In this document: positions 49,701 to 59,345 of the stretch, piece by piece | Layout of the letters: every line of letters starts with the position of its first letter | Numbering within the stretch: the stretch's first letter is position 1 | DNA from: Holothuria scabra | Taxonomy: Eukaryota > Echinodermata > Holothuroidea > Aspidochirotida > Holothuriidae | Direction: 5' to 3' | Assembly: GCA_037179385.1 (NCBI GenBank) | Contig: CM074195.1 | Location: 11,135,887-11,199,886 of the forward strand | Length of the DNA: 64,000 bases | The notes under the pieces: model-generated | Databases searched by the model: none | The model's input: the letters and a program-made list of their open reading frames with translations, nothing else | What the model was told of the DNA's origin: nothing | Position numbers and translations under genes: made by a program

Positions 49701-52700
49701 AGGGCATTGCCGTACTTCATGTTGTCTGCATTACTGACATGATATGTGCGTGCGAATTACACATAGGCTATAGGCCAAGGTGACATAGGCTATGGTGGGT
49801 GATATGAGATTACAAACTGCGGTCTGAACGAATTCTCTTTGCGCGTGCTCAGTTGCCCTGCAAATTGTGATGACTGTCTCGTTATCGGCAGGACTATGCC
49901 CTGCGAATAGCCACGACGATTCATCAATGCGACAAGATAGCGTCAGTTCTTCACACTCAGGTAACAACTTTAAATTTGAAGTCATTCTAATCTTGATTAG
50001 TGTAGCAGACAATTTCCTATTTCATGAATAGTTCTTCAGAATCATGATACAATATTTTTCTTGGAGGAAATTTTGGCGGAGTACCTGCTCGCTATATGCG
50101 TATGGGTGTCAGATTTCGTCATCCTTAAGCTAGAAAGAATGCATTTCTTAATTGTGACATGTACCGTTGAAGCTTAGTACCTTTTAGGAATGTATCATAT
50201 TTGCCAGTACTAAGCTAAAAAGAATGCATTTCATATCGTAGGAATCAGGTGACCTACTTGGTTATAAAATGAATATGCAATGCTGAAGTAATAAACTATT
50301 ATGGAACATTCTTTGATAAGAAATATCAGAATGTTGATATTTGGTTGAAGTATCAAAATAACTTTAGGGTGACTGCTCTTGCTTTGCATATAGATACTGA
50401 ATATGAATAACTTAAAAAGAATTATTAATTCACCATTCCTTTAAAATATCAAAACAAGGTTTTCCCTATAAATCCCTTTTGTTAAACTTATTACAGTTGG
50501 AGAGAAAATGTAGGAAAAGGGGAACATTTTGTTGAAAGATGGTTTTAACAAAATAAGCAATGCAAGGCTGTAAAATAAATTCTCTGAAACATAAGAGTAC
50601 CATAAAATATAAGAAGCTTGCACAAAAGGTCAAAAGGTCAAACTAGTTGTTGTGGAGAACACTTTCCCACACATCACATTGCCTCAGATCTGTGTGTATG
50701 TGTTTGAACTACAGAAAATGGTTGCGTTGGTTGATAATTGCATATTTGAAACCGTCATATGCTAGTATACATGGACATGCAATTAAGATCTACCATCCTT
50801 ACCAACAGGTCCAGCTTGCAGAAAAAGCTCCCACAAGGTTGCTTCAGTAACTTTTTCATCCAAGCCACCGACATATACAGTAGCATCTATTATTAAACAA
50901 AAAATACATTTGGGCAGAAATCAACAATATAATGATTGTTAGTGCATGTGATACAGTACATACATTATTGAAATTTTGGTTCATTTTAAGAGATACAGTA
51001 TTAATTCCCTACATATGAATCTTATATTCAATTCGAAAATGATAAACATTGATGTGGTTCTGGTAAAATACTACAAACAGATCTACCTGCACAAACAGGA
51101 TGTACTGTTATAAATGTGAGACACCTAGTGGATAAACAAATTAATGAACATTACTATGCTGGGGTGTCCTTAAGGATGTTAAGTTCAGTTTACATAATTG
51201 GTGGTTGTCATTTATGGTGCTGATGTTGATAAATCCCAGAACTGCTTGATAGTGTACTAAATTTATTATAGGCTGGACCTTTTCTACAGCTGTGTCACGA
51301 TATTGACCCCTGGGAAGTGCTCAGAATAGGTACCATTTTTCTTCAACAATATATAGATATTCTTCATACCACATAGGTGTACTAAGTGTTCCTGAACTTT
51401 TGACTTTAACTGGTATGAAACAGTCCAGAATTTTCAAACCAAGTCTAGGTAAAAGGCTTTACAAATAAGGTTTCACGGTAAACCGGTATTTCCGTAAGTA
51501 CCGGTACGGTACAGTACCACCGACCTAACAGTACCGAAGTATCGTGGAGACTGGTACTCAACTGTAAGGTGAAAATCTTTTCTCAAAATTATAGCATTTA
51601 AATTAGAATGATTCTAAAATGTAACAAAAATCCATTTGATAAATGCCCCGTGTCTCTAAACATCACAAAATAAACAGGGAATAGTCACTTGATAATTATT
51701 TTGCACCATTTCAGTCACAAATTCCCCCTAAGAATTTCGGAAATTACCCTCCACACTAAAAAGGAACTTGCTTTCTTTCGACATTCTGCGCAATCCCCGA
51801 ACGATCGCTGCTCATCAGCAAATGCTTTCACATGGTGTATTAAGAATAGATACCATGCGTTGGTTGATTGAATTCACTTTGATTACGATAGCACACGACA
51901 TTATACGAGTGAGAAATTCGTTGTAAGCAGACAAATAATGATAGCATTGCAAGCTCTGACATGAACGTTGCATTGACGATTTCTGATTCTAATAGTAACA
52001 CAGTAGTGATGTAATAGGACTGCTTCGTAACGCTCACTGTCCGTGGAAGAAAAACTTTCGTACGAACGCAATGAACGTTCTTTCAGAAATTCACACAGTG
52101 AAGCAATGGGACTGAACACTCAGTAAATCCCGCTTAAAACATCGGCACCCGTGTTCACTTGATCAACTCACTTGCTTTGTTGTATTGATAGCTACTGGAG
52201 AACAGTAGTGTTATTGTACAACGGATTGCTGCGCGATGCATTAGTAAATTCAATCATGAAGCACTTTGTTTTGTTTGTGATACTCGGCGGGAACTGAAGA
52301 AAGCTTGATGAATCAGTATTTCATGGAAATATTTTTGTTAAGTTCTACTTAATAACTTTTGGTTATACTTTAGGAGGGGGATTGTCATTATTTGTAGAAA
52401 TTATTTTTGCAATCTTCATTACGATTCTGAGTGCTCTTGTCATCTTGTGGGGCCTAGCTCTGGTGCGGAATTGCAGTGTGGCGCTGATTTATTGTCGGTC
52501 CCATATTTATCGGCAATATTTTGCAGAGAGGTTATTTCTTTCTTTATTTTTTGTTTACCGATTTGTTGAGTGTGGGGTGACTAGATGTTATAAAAATACT
52601 AAAATGGGAGGCAGGGATTATCAGAAGACTTCACTTATGTCAATGCATGGTATTTTTACGGATATTTTACGTGATAAAAATCCTACTTTTTTACTCTTCT

Positions 52701-53840
52701 GGTACCGGTGCTACGGTATTACCGGTACCATTTGTGGCAGTACCGACGGTACCAATTATCAGTGGTACCGTGAAACCCTATTTACAAATACTGTACAATA
52801 TTGTATAAACAATTTTTTTCAGTTTGCATTACTTTTAACATTAATTATTTAAATACCAACATTCTGTTAACAAAGATGCACTCCAGTCAAAGATAGGAAT
52901 CTGGATAGGTTTGGTCAGTTTTAATCACATGTCCGATGTCAAAAATATAACACTTGTGAAACCATAGCCTACATATTGGGTAGCCTAGGCCACTATACAT
53001 ATTTAAACTTCAACTTTTTTTTTCCATTGAAACTAACTTAAGGCCTGGTCTATCCGTGTGTCGTTTAATCCATCTAGGTCTAGACCTAACTAGCCTGACC
53101 TACGTTAGGCGTAAACAGGAACAGTAGCAAGTGATGTTAGGCTACAACTTACAATAGGTGGTCAATAGGTGGGGCCTATTGACCCGGACGTCCGGCTCTA
53201 TTATGAGAGATTTTGTCTTATTGACCCGGACGTAACTTAACATTTTGGACGAGCGCCACCACTTTGACCTCATACTTAAACATTTACTCCAACACAAACC
53301 GGACGTAATGTAGCCTATATACGCAGTGCCTTGGGACTAGATAAGTGTAATTTTAAGGCACTTTTTCAGTCTTTCGTGCAGCAGCATTACTGTTTTACAA
53401 TCTCCATTGATATATACAATGTTGTTTGCTTTTGGATAACTCATTCCACTGAATCATGGTTCATCCACTTCAGCTAAACTGTGTACTGTGCAAGCTGCCT
53501 GCAAGTAACTGTACCGTTAGAGTTACTGTACACACTATATAGCCTATGTATACAGCTACGTCCGGGACAATTATCAATTTTATTTGGTAATGGAGCCGGA
53601 CGCGTCCGGGTCAATAGCCACGACGACAACCGACGACAACCTTACTAGTAACAAGTTTCGCAGAACCCGGCCTGGCAAAAGCCTACGCGTTTGAGTTTGT
53701 ATAAGAACTTTTTCTTACGTAGCTAGCTTCTAGGCTAAGGCTAAGCGCAGTAATTTATCCAGCATAGGCCTTCTTATTCAATCTCTATTCAAAGCATTTA
53801 ACTTACCTTGATTTCTTTCTTGAGGTGGACCAGCCGCCAT
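37688..53840 (-). CDS. SF3B4: Splicing factor 3B subunit 4 (SF3b49/SAP49), seven coding exons
   Basis: SF3B4 is a subunit of SF3b in the U2 snRNP. It binds pre-mRNA near the branch site and contacts SF3B2, helping to tether U2 in early spliceosomes in the nucleus. The coding exons, in order, are 53807-53840, 50803-50886, 48334-48479, 47079-47207, 44289-44622, 38260-38769 and 37688-37758. All have GT-AG borders and compatible phases, giving 1308 nt and 435 residues (human about 424). RRM1 (about 13-90) has RNP2 VYVGGL (15-20) and RNP1 QGYGFIEF (54-61). RRM2 (about 100-178) has IFIGNL (102-107) and KGFAFINF (142-149). The conserved [12 protein letters not shown] and [12 protein letters not shown] follow. 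The rest is a Pro/Gly/Met-rich tail ending PPRS. The start is fixed by [11 protein letters not shown], close to the usual metazoan N terminus. The introns are long and packed with transposons. Identity is certain; small-scale use of alternative splice sites is untested. Confidence 0.96.
38260..38769 (-). CDS. SF3B4: SF3B4 coding exon 6 (proline-rich tail)
   Basis: 510 nt of Pro/Gly/Met-rich repeats such as [14 protein letters not shown], ending in FPRGPPRG. The acceptor is TTCTTTGGAACAG and the donor GTAATT. The low complexity gives long but meaningless frames on the other strand. Confidence 0.93.
39385..39607 (+). repeat. Dispersed repeat related to 62745-62950
   Basis: Both copies share GTGCCAGTGTAATTG/ATGCCAGTGCGATTG, CACACC followed by ATCAAAT-type words, ATTCAAGTTTA, AGCACACCTAC and a close AATCTAAAAC followed by AAGGCCTG-like bases, in order. 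It lies in SF3B4 intron 5. Confidence 0.65.
39725..39975 (+). mobile_element. tRNA-derived SINE, copy 3 (complete-looking)
   Basis: The head has TGGTCAAGTAGCTAGATC (A box) and GGGAGTTTGAGTCC (B box). The body has GAAGACTTTAACAATGGAAC and GAATGGAGTAGGGAAAA. The end is AAAACTCCATCTAACTA, also found at the end of the 27.5-kb copy. It lies in SF3B4 intron 5. Confidence 0.78.
40087..43775. mobile_element. Minisatellite-bearing element, copy 3, possibly one long unit
   Basis: The left end (40087) has AGAAAGCCAACAGGCT and GTGATTCCTTGCC like copies 1 and 2. The right end (43690-43775) has TTTACAAGCAGGCGTCAC, a (CA)n tract, CATCACCATCGCATAGAT and the hairpin ending GGCAAGGAATCAA. Units built on GACCCCAAATGACCTTTGAC fill about 43080-43690, and worn units lie at 40210-40480. 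The 2.5 kb between are not recognised, so this could also be two truncated copies. Units are much more diverged from each other than in copy 2. It lies inside SF3B4 intron 5. Confidence 0.55.
40682..40981. mobile_element. MITE with TCTCACATACCCC ends, 300 bp
   Basis: The ends are TCTCACATACCCCAC and GCGGGGTATGTGAGA. Inside are CTCGAG words and a pair of GTAACACTGTGTTACC-like palindromes. No clear target duplication is seen. Confidence 0.65.
44289..44622 (-). CDS. SF3B4: SF3B4 coding exon 5 (rest of RRM2 and conserved linker)
   Basis: 334 nt from [12 protein letters not shown] through the [17 protein letters not shown] linker to a Gln/Ala-rich stretch and a run of prolines. The donor is GTAAGA. 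Confidence 0.95.
44700..46160. other. SF3B4 intron 4, left part, no feature
   Basis: Non-coding AT-rich sequence. The frames here lack splice signals or recognisable residues. Confidence 0.4.
46176..46535. mobile_element. hAT-type MITE, 360 bp, in SF3B4 intron 4
   Basis: The ends are CAGTGGCATACACAG and CTGCATATGACACTG. The flanking 8-bp duplication GTTGTAAA / GTTGTTAA (7 of 8 identical) lies at 46168-46175 and 46536-46543. A C-run lies at 46500-46508. Confidence 0.75.
47079..47207 (-). CDS. SF3B4: SF3B4 coding exon 4 (start of RRM2)
   Basis: 129 nt, exactly 43 codons, from [10 protein letters not shown] to VILQTPK. The acceptor is TTCTGCCAG and the donor GTGAGT. Confidence 0.95.
47489..48060. 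mobile_element. Possible TTAA-flanked MITE in SF3B4 intron 3
   Basis: CTTAAAGGGGAGGTTTAAG on the left and the complement of CTTAAAAGAAGGGTTAAAGG on the right form a loose inverted pair about 565 bp apart, each starting at TTAA. The match is weak. Confidence 0.35.
48334..48479 (-). CDS. SF3B4: SF3B4 coding exon 3 (rest of RRM1)
   Basis: 146 nt from [10 protein letters not shown] to GKPIRVNK, with RNP1 QGYGFIEF. It ends on a codon border with donor GTAAAA. Confidence 0.95.
49085..49345. repeat. Tandem repeat with palindromic CAGGGCNNTGCCCTG core
   Basis: About five units of 55-60 bp: ATTCCCAGGGCAGTGCCCTG, then CGAATAAGGA and a GAGTGGCATCA-type spacer. A single further unit lies at about 49888-49910 (GGCAGGACTATGCCCTGCGA). 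It lies in SF3B4 intron 2. The open frame through it is incidental. Confidence 0.75.
50803..50886 (-). CDS. SF3B4: SF3B4 coding exon 2 (start of RRM1)
   Basis: 84 nt with RNP2 VYVGGL and the helix [10 protein letters not shown]. The acceptor is TTTAATAATAG and the donor GTAAGG. Confidence 0.95.
51466..52780. mobile_element. Non-autonomous hAT-type transposon, 1315 bp, in SF3B4 intron 1
   Basis: The perfect 8-bp duplication TTTACAAA lies at 51458-51465 and 52781-52788. The ends are TAAGGTTTCACGGTA and TACCGTGAAACCCTA. Next to each end are clusters of ACCGGTAC/GTACCGGT words, probably transposase sites. The 156-codon frame at 52382-52852 runs out of the element through its end and has no hAT domain, so it is not a gene. 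Confidence 0.92.
53175..53619. mobile_element. MITE with CTATTGACCCGGACG ends, about 445 bp, in SF3B4 intron 1
   Basis: The ends are CCTATTGACCCGGACGTCCG and the complement of CTATTGACCCGGACGCGTCC. More CCGGACGTAA words follow inside. A GCC on both sides may be a 3-bp duplication but could be part of the ends. Confidence 0.75.
53807..53840 (-). CDS. SF3B4: SF3B4 coding exon 1
   Basis: It encodes [11 protein letters not shown] plus one base, followed by a perfect GTAAGT donor. Upstream on the minus strand, TTTTACAG lies 13 nt before the ATG (about 53852-53859). It could be an acceptor of a 5' UTR intron. Confidence 0.95.
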
Positions 53841-54187
53841 CTTTTTTATTTGCTGTAAAAATGGGATTTCAATACGGCAATGCCGTGAGCATCTAGGCCT
53901 AACTCACAGTGCAGTGTTGAGCTCACTGTGCATGCTCAACTCAATGCTAGCTGCTTCTTATTCTGCACGCACCTTCGTTCTAGTTAGGGACACCCTGCTT
54001 GAACAAAGGGACGTTTACGGATTTCACGTTACGTTCAATAGTGTTGGTTAACACGCTTTCTTTCAGGCGGGTTACTCTGACCAAGTGCAAGACTATCGTG
54101 ATTTGTTTTCAACGCGCGGGCCAAGCTGTGGTGTTATTTACAATTCAATTACAGTTAGGCCTAGCCTATCTTGCTTCAAAACGCACA
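53841..54187. promoter_or_regulatory. Probable bidirectional promoter between SF3B4 and a CSTF1-like gene
   Basis: A 347-bp interval between two divergent start codons. No TATA box is placed convincingly. GTGCATGCTC and TCTGCACGC words near 53930 and 53970 resemble GC-rich housekeeping promoter sites. The function is inferred from gene layout only. Confidence 0.45.
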
Positions 54188-54246
54188 ATGTCGGAGGGAA
54201 CATTGACCGTGAGAGAAAGAGATCTCATGTATCGCATGATAATCAG
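54188..54246 (+). CDS. CSTF1: Probable first coding exon of CSTF1 (CstF-50)
   Basis: CstF-50 is the WD40 subunit of the cleavage stimulation factor that acts on pre-mRNA 3' ends. It dimerises through its N terminus. The exon reads MSEGTLTVRERDLMYRMII and ends in AG before a GTATTG donor, so the next residue would be Ser or Arg. The known N-terminal pattern of CstF-50 (KDRxxLYKLIISQL) fits RERDLMYRMII followed by Ser well. The ATG has A at -3. I found no second exon (QLLYDG-type) in the remaining 9.7 kb, which is full of transposons, so the next exon must lie further right. The donor is weak. The identification rests on about 15 residues. Confidence 0.45.
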
Positions 54247-54368
54247 GTATTGGCGTCCATATTCATTAACTGTCTCCATGAATTTGTCGCTAACTGTAAC
54301 GTTTGAAGGTAGCCTAACGTTAGGCCTATCATAGGCCGATAGGCCTAACGGGCTTAACGTTAGGCCTG

Positions 54369-54418
54369 CCCATAACGTTAGAGCAGGATAATAGGTTTCT
54401 GTTATCCTGCTCTATGGG
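54369..54418. repeat. Long perfect hairpin
   Basis: AGAGCAGGATAA and TTATCCTGCTCT form a 12-bp stem around a 10-base loop, with CCCATA and TATGGG extending it beyond a bulge. The neighbouring TAACGTTAGGCCTA words (54314-54365) are themselves palindromic. Confidence 0.8.
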
Positions 54419-54669
54419 CCTAGGCTATACCCAGTCGAAGCAGACCAAGTCGTGGTGCTAATTTAGAATCCGTGCCCGGAAGTAGACATAATTTTACTCA
54501 CTTCACAACTTCCAAAAGAGGGCGCTCAAACTGTTAAAGTTTTTTTTTTTAAAGTAAAAAACCCTTTTCTTTTTTTCCTCACTCGAGGAACAGCGCTATA
54601 ATTTAATTTGTATGCTGTGGAAAGAAGTGAATGGTTAGTGCTGTGGAAGAAAGAAAAGCATTGTTAGTA

Positions 54670-54768
54670 CGGGGACCCAAACCCTCGACCCTAGCGATAT
54701 AGCGATTCTAGCATGAAGACCAGCGCGCTTGCCTACTGCGCTACGAGCGCCGTTGCCGGTGAATGGGT
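54670..54768 (-). other. tRNA-like sequence (probable SINE head or pseudogene)
   Basis: The minus strand reads TAGCGCAGTAGGCAAGCGC, a good A box with a paired D stem. About 50 nt later it has GGTTTGGGTCCC, near the B-box consensus. The anticodon and acceptor stems do not pair well, so I do not call a functional tRNA. Confidence 0.4.
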
Positions 54769-54954
54769 TAAAAATAATACTGTCTAATAATACTATCTAT
54801 TACATATAGCTGTAGGTATACGTATTTACGTATACCTAAAGCTAACTGTATGTACTGGAGAGTGTATATATATGTACAGTATGAGATACGTATACGTAAA
54901 TGTTTATATACCCCTACGTATACAGTTCCTATGCATGCGTACACCTGCATATGG

Positions 54955-55105
54955 CCCACCCTAACCCTATACCTATGCGTACGTAACCCTAACCTTATTA
55001 CTATGCGTACGTAACCCTATACCTATGCGTACGTAACCCTAACCCTATTACTATGCGTACGTAACCCTAACCTATTACTATGCATACGTAACCCCTAACC
55101 GTACA
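54955..55105. repeat. Minisatellite with telomere-like words
   Basis: About five units of roughly 25-30 bp: CTATGCGTACGTAACCCTAA followed by CCCTATTA. It is an internal array in a transposon, not a chromosome end. Confidence 0.85.
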
Positions 55106-55144
55106 GCTATGACGCAGTTCCGGGCACGGATTCTAAATTAGAGC

Positions 55145-55268
55145 CCAAGTCGTCCCCAAACCAACCTGTCCACAACCAACTCGGCCAAAAGCTAAGTCGA
55201 CCACCTCAAGCCAAGTCCTCCCCAAGCCAAGTCTCAAGGCAACTTGTCCCCAAGCTAAGTTGACCCCA
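55145..55268. repeat. Array of degenerate CCCCAAGCCAAGTCG words
   Basis: AAGTCGTCCCCAAACC, AACTCGGCC, CTAAGTCGACC, CCAAGTCCTCCCC and CTAAGTTGACCCC follow one another. The style resembles the subterminal arrays of the element at 117-1104, with a different word. Confidence 0.6.
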
Positions 55269-57049
55269 ACATGGGCGTCCGGAAGGGGGGGGGGCAGTTG
55301 CCCCCCCCCTGAAAATCAAACTTGTGAAAAAAATCAATTAAAAATTTAAATGAAAAAAAATTAAAATTAAATCATCAAAATATCTTCACTCACAGCGTCA
55401 GTTTCTACGGGTGATATGCGAACATTTGACCAGGAATAGCAAAAGAGAAGACGGTAATACTGAATAGTGAAATCGTAATTTGGGGACCATCATTTGTGAT
55501 ACCTATTGGAAATTTGTAATTGTAAAAAACTCTGCCAAAATTGTTCAAGTTGTCAGGTATGTAGTGTGCATATGGCATCCGACTATTGGTGAATGCGTTG
55601 GTCTTGGTTTGGTTTGGTCCTGTGCTGATCTCAAGTGGCGACACACAGATGTAGACTAACTGGGATATTTGTTTTTTGTTTTCATTTGATCCTCCCTTGC
55701 GGGAACTCGGAGACGCCCCAATGAAGGGGTATTAGCGCCAAGCTGGCAACGCCAGTCTCGTGAGACAAACTCACAGTTTAACGTCTATGATTTAGGGATA
55801 GCAGATTAACTACAACCCAGAAAACTAGACGACATACACACAGAATTTTTCTCCAAAATTCTCGCAGAACTACTCACACCCAAACACGAAGTCGCTGAAA
55901 CTGTGTTTAAAAACTGAATTTACGACGCCCAAAATTGTCGAAATTTTGCCTACACTGTAAAATTAGTACACAAAAGACATATTTCTACTATAATATTTAT
56001 CCAAATAAGCTTTAAAACAAAAAGAAGAAAAAATATGTTACAGTTTCTAACGATCCCTTTGAAGCAGCGTTGCAACGGTGATAGTCAAAAGTGTGTTTTG
56101 GTCACATGTAAAATGCCACACACGGCCATCTTTGACTTGATCGTGCATTGGGGCTGAACCTTTGACCCCTACAACCCATATATCGTTAGAAAGAAGAAAA
56201 GGAACTCTACATTATAATGGAGGGAAGCGATCGCCAAAAATAATATTTCTTTACCATTTTTGGGCTTAAAACATTGGTGACATGATTACAATGGGTTCCA
56301 GAAAAATCCGCAATTGCTTCCAGGTATCATTTTGTAGCGTTTTTTATGATCTTTCCATTTCCGAACAAAAAAAAACGATTTTTTGCTCAGCCGCGATGCA
56401 CACTCGATTTTAATGAAACAGCCCATTGATCCCCGCCTACATCTTTTGACTGAGCCGACATTGATATGTTTATGTATGAGCCCATTGTCCAGCTTAGCAA
56501 CAAGGGATTTCCCGCCAATATGCTTACATACAGTACTGCATTGTATATACTTGTACGTGCAATACCGAAGTACGGTTAGTAAATTACGTACTTGTGTACG
56601 TGTGCCTAAGCACGTGTACGGATTGCTATAGCATAGACTGTGTGTAAGCAGGCTATGTGCGACTTGTTAATGCATGTTACGTACACAGAACGCAAGCTAT
56701 CATGACACGGACGCGTGATCACCGAGTGTCTTGCCCAGTAACGTTGCATATTCACGTCGGTTCATCTGGTGTACGTAACACAGTGATGAATAATCAAAGC
56801 GTCTGAGTGAGCAGTTACGATGTTGTTTTTGACCAACTTTTACAGGCAGATCGTAACACTTAAGCATACGGCGATTTGGAGAAATCGTAAGGATTATGGA
56901 GACATAAAATCGGCTATATTTTGAAAAGTACTGGTGGGATTTTGATAAAATTTGGCATGGTTGCTTAGAAAAGGGTACTTAAAAATGTGAATCAGTCAAA
57001 TTCTTAAAGTTTGATATTTTTCGTGTAGTCATATTTTTAGTGCGACAAC

Positions 57050-59254
57050 TAGGGCTGCACCAGAACTGAAATTTCGGATCCGGCCGGAACCGGAACCAGC
57101 CGGAACTTTTTTAAAGTTCCGGCCGGATAGTTCCAGGAACTGAGTATTTTGAGTGCATTTCAATGCCTGCAGTAAGATAACGTCACCTACAAGGAAAAAT
57201 TAGCCTTCATTACTAATGACTACACAGTATGAAGCTGACTTGTAGCTGGTTGAAGCATTTAAAAGTTAGTAAAAATATACTTTTGATATAAAATGAAGGA
57301 AATAACCATATTGCACACTGCAATAATAGAATTTGTGCTCAGTCCCTGGGTAGCCTAGAGCTGTTTTAATCTAGTATGGATTTCATCTTTCCCCTCTGAT
57401 AAATCAGCTAAAATTTGGCTTTTTTTCTGTTTGTTTCTCATGTTAATACTTTGCAAGGAACCCTCAGGACTTTCACAGGACATCAGAGCTTATGGTATTA
57501 TGGGAGTTCTCCACAGTATGGTTTTCCTGCATATTTACTGGAAAGAAAAAACCAAAACAATATGAAGTGCAACTGAACAACAATTCCAAATATATGAAAG
57601 GCCTAATCCTCTCACCCCAGACAGTTCTAATTCTCCTAACCTACTTACTGAATCCCCCCCCCCACCCCATGTCTGTCTAAAACTCATCCTCATCCAGACA
57701 CAATTTAAGTTTATTGCTTCATGGTAAGTATACAAGACCCCAATGTGTATGTAACACTCTCAGTACAGTACATAAATATGAGCTACAGTAAACAGTGCAT
57801 TGCAATTTTTGAACTTGCTGTTAATGATAGAGCTGTGCCAATTGAGAAATTCTTTAGACTAGATGTATACAAAAATTGTAGTTTGGGTGAGAGTTGCTAC
57901 CTTTTTATTATTACAGTATGTTTTTGATAGAATAACTGATTTATCTACTATCATACATAGGGCTACATGTTGTTGACACATTTAACAGTTTAACAGTTAG
58001 TTAAGGCTCAATCCTCTCACCCCAAACTACAACTTTTGCATAAGTCCACAGACACTCCTGTAGCACAGCAACTGTATGTGATTCAGTGGCATCCCCAGAT
58101 GTTTTGTTCTAGACATCACAGGGGGATACAGTGCAATGATTTTGCTGGGGAGGGGGAAAGGGCACTGCTAAACACCACTTATAATGTTGGAGGCACCACC
58201 AAGTATGAAGTGCAAGGCTGTTTCGGTTGTGGTCCAGGAGGCCAATTTACACTGTAGGGCCCCTGGTGGGTCAGCTAGTTTGACGAGATTTAACAACACG
58301 TGTTAAATGGTGTAACCAAGAAAAGAGTTACAACGTTGAGATAAAATTACCTAGAAATAGCAAATCTTTGGTCGTTTTCCTCTAGAATGGTTTGCAAATA
58401 ATGGCTAACATAAGTACGTAAGACTATTGGTGAAACTAATGCATACCAAAAGCAAAACTTGCTGACATTTTGAGCAAGAGGAGCTGAACTTTAAAGAAAG
58501 CAACTGATGGACAGTTATATGTGATTCTCTCTCGATCAAAGATGTAATCCTGTCTGACAGGTTACCTGAGCTGAGCCACACCTTCAGTTGGTGTTGACTG
58601 GATTATACAGAAAATTTGGAAAAACTCAATTCCTTAGACAGCCAAAAAATGGCATTTACCAGGTGTTTTGGGTGATTTAATATCGAAGTAAATTGAATTG
58701 CCAAAATTTTCAAAATATTATTTGGGGTGGGAGCACAAGGCTTTACAGGGGGACACATGCCCCTTGCACCCCTTTTCCTTGACAAAGCGACTGCTTTGAT
58801 TGACAGCAAATTCAAGAATGTAGAGTACTTCAGCCTAACTTAATTGAATTACACAGCATCTACTGTGCTGAGATTGTTTCGATTACACATCGTGGTCAGT
58901 TATTTACCCATCCTGAAGCAGTAAACTGAGATTGTGTGTGGATGAGAATAAGTTTTACAGTAGACACTTCTAGGAGGAGGTTTAAAGTAAGTACAGTAGG
59001 CTAGGAGAACTGGAACTGCTTAGAGTAACAGGATTAGGCCTTCATAACAAAAAAGGAATTGGGAAGAAAACTCTCAAATCTTTTTTCATTTGCCTCTTAA
59101 ATAATTTAACTCAAACAGTGAAAGTATGTGACTTGAAGCAAGTATAAAGTTCCGGCCAGGTACTTTTAAATGGATCGGGCCGGAACCGGAACTTAACAAA
59201 ATCTGGGTTCCGGCCGGATAGTTCCGGCCGGATCCGAGTTCCGGTGCAGCCCTA
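57050..59254. mobile_element. Non-autonomous hAT-type transposon, 2205 bp
   Basis: The perfect 8-bp duplication GCGACAAC lies at 57042-57049 and 59255-59262. The ends are TAGGGCTGCACC and GGTGCAGCCCTA. Next to both ends are clusters of TTCCGGCCGGAT and CCGGAACCGGAAC words, likely transposase sites. The interior has only short frames and no hAT domain. Confidence 0.93.
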
Positions 59255-59267
59255 GCGACAACCCTAG

Positions 59268-59345
59268 TCTTAGCTGGGACTTGAACTCACGACCTCATGA
59301 CTGGAAGACGCAGTTCATTACCACTATACCACTTAGCTCCTTAAA
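59268..59345 (-). other. tRNA-like sequence (probable SINE head)
   Basis: The minus strand has GTGGTATAGTGGTAATGAAC (A box) and, after TCATGAGGTC, GTGAGTTCAAGTCCC (B box). The second half resembles the head of the SINE at 39725. Stems are imperfect and there is no SINE body next to it. Confidence 0.5.

Larger units (their letters stand above)
54457..55144. mobile_element. Inverted-repeat element carrying a tRNA-like segment and a telomere-like array
   Basis: The ends are TAATTTAGAATCCGTGCCCG plus GAA, and their exact complement at 55118-55140. CCAAGTCG lies just outside each end (54445-54452 and 55145-55152) and may be a target duplication. The right flank is itself repetitive, so this is not certain. 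The interior has a tRNA-like sequence and a tandem array with AACCCTAACC words. A worn relative is at 3841-3995. Confidence 0.75.

Noticed and set aside
52382..52852. 156-codon open frame with a hydrophobic start
   Set aside because: It starts inside a hAT-type element, runs through the element's right end and target duplication into flanking DNA, and has no known domain.
54670..54768. A functional tRNA gene
   Set aside because: A and B boxes are recognisable, but the anticodon and acceptor stems do not pair properly and the segment lies inside a repeat.
54955..55105. Telomere-like AACCCTAACC repeats
   Set aside because: They lie between inverted transposon ends, are interrupted by a fixed spacer and recur in a second copy, so they do not mark a chromosome end.
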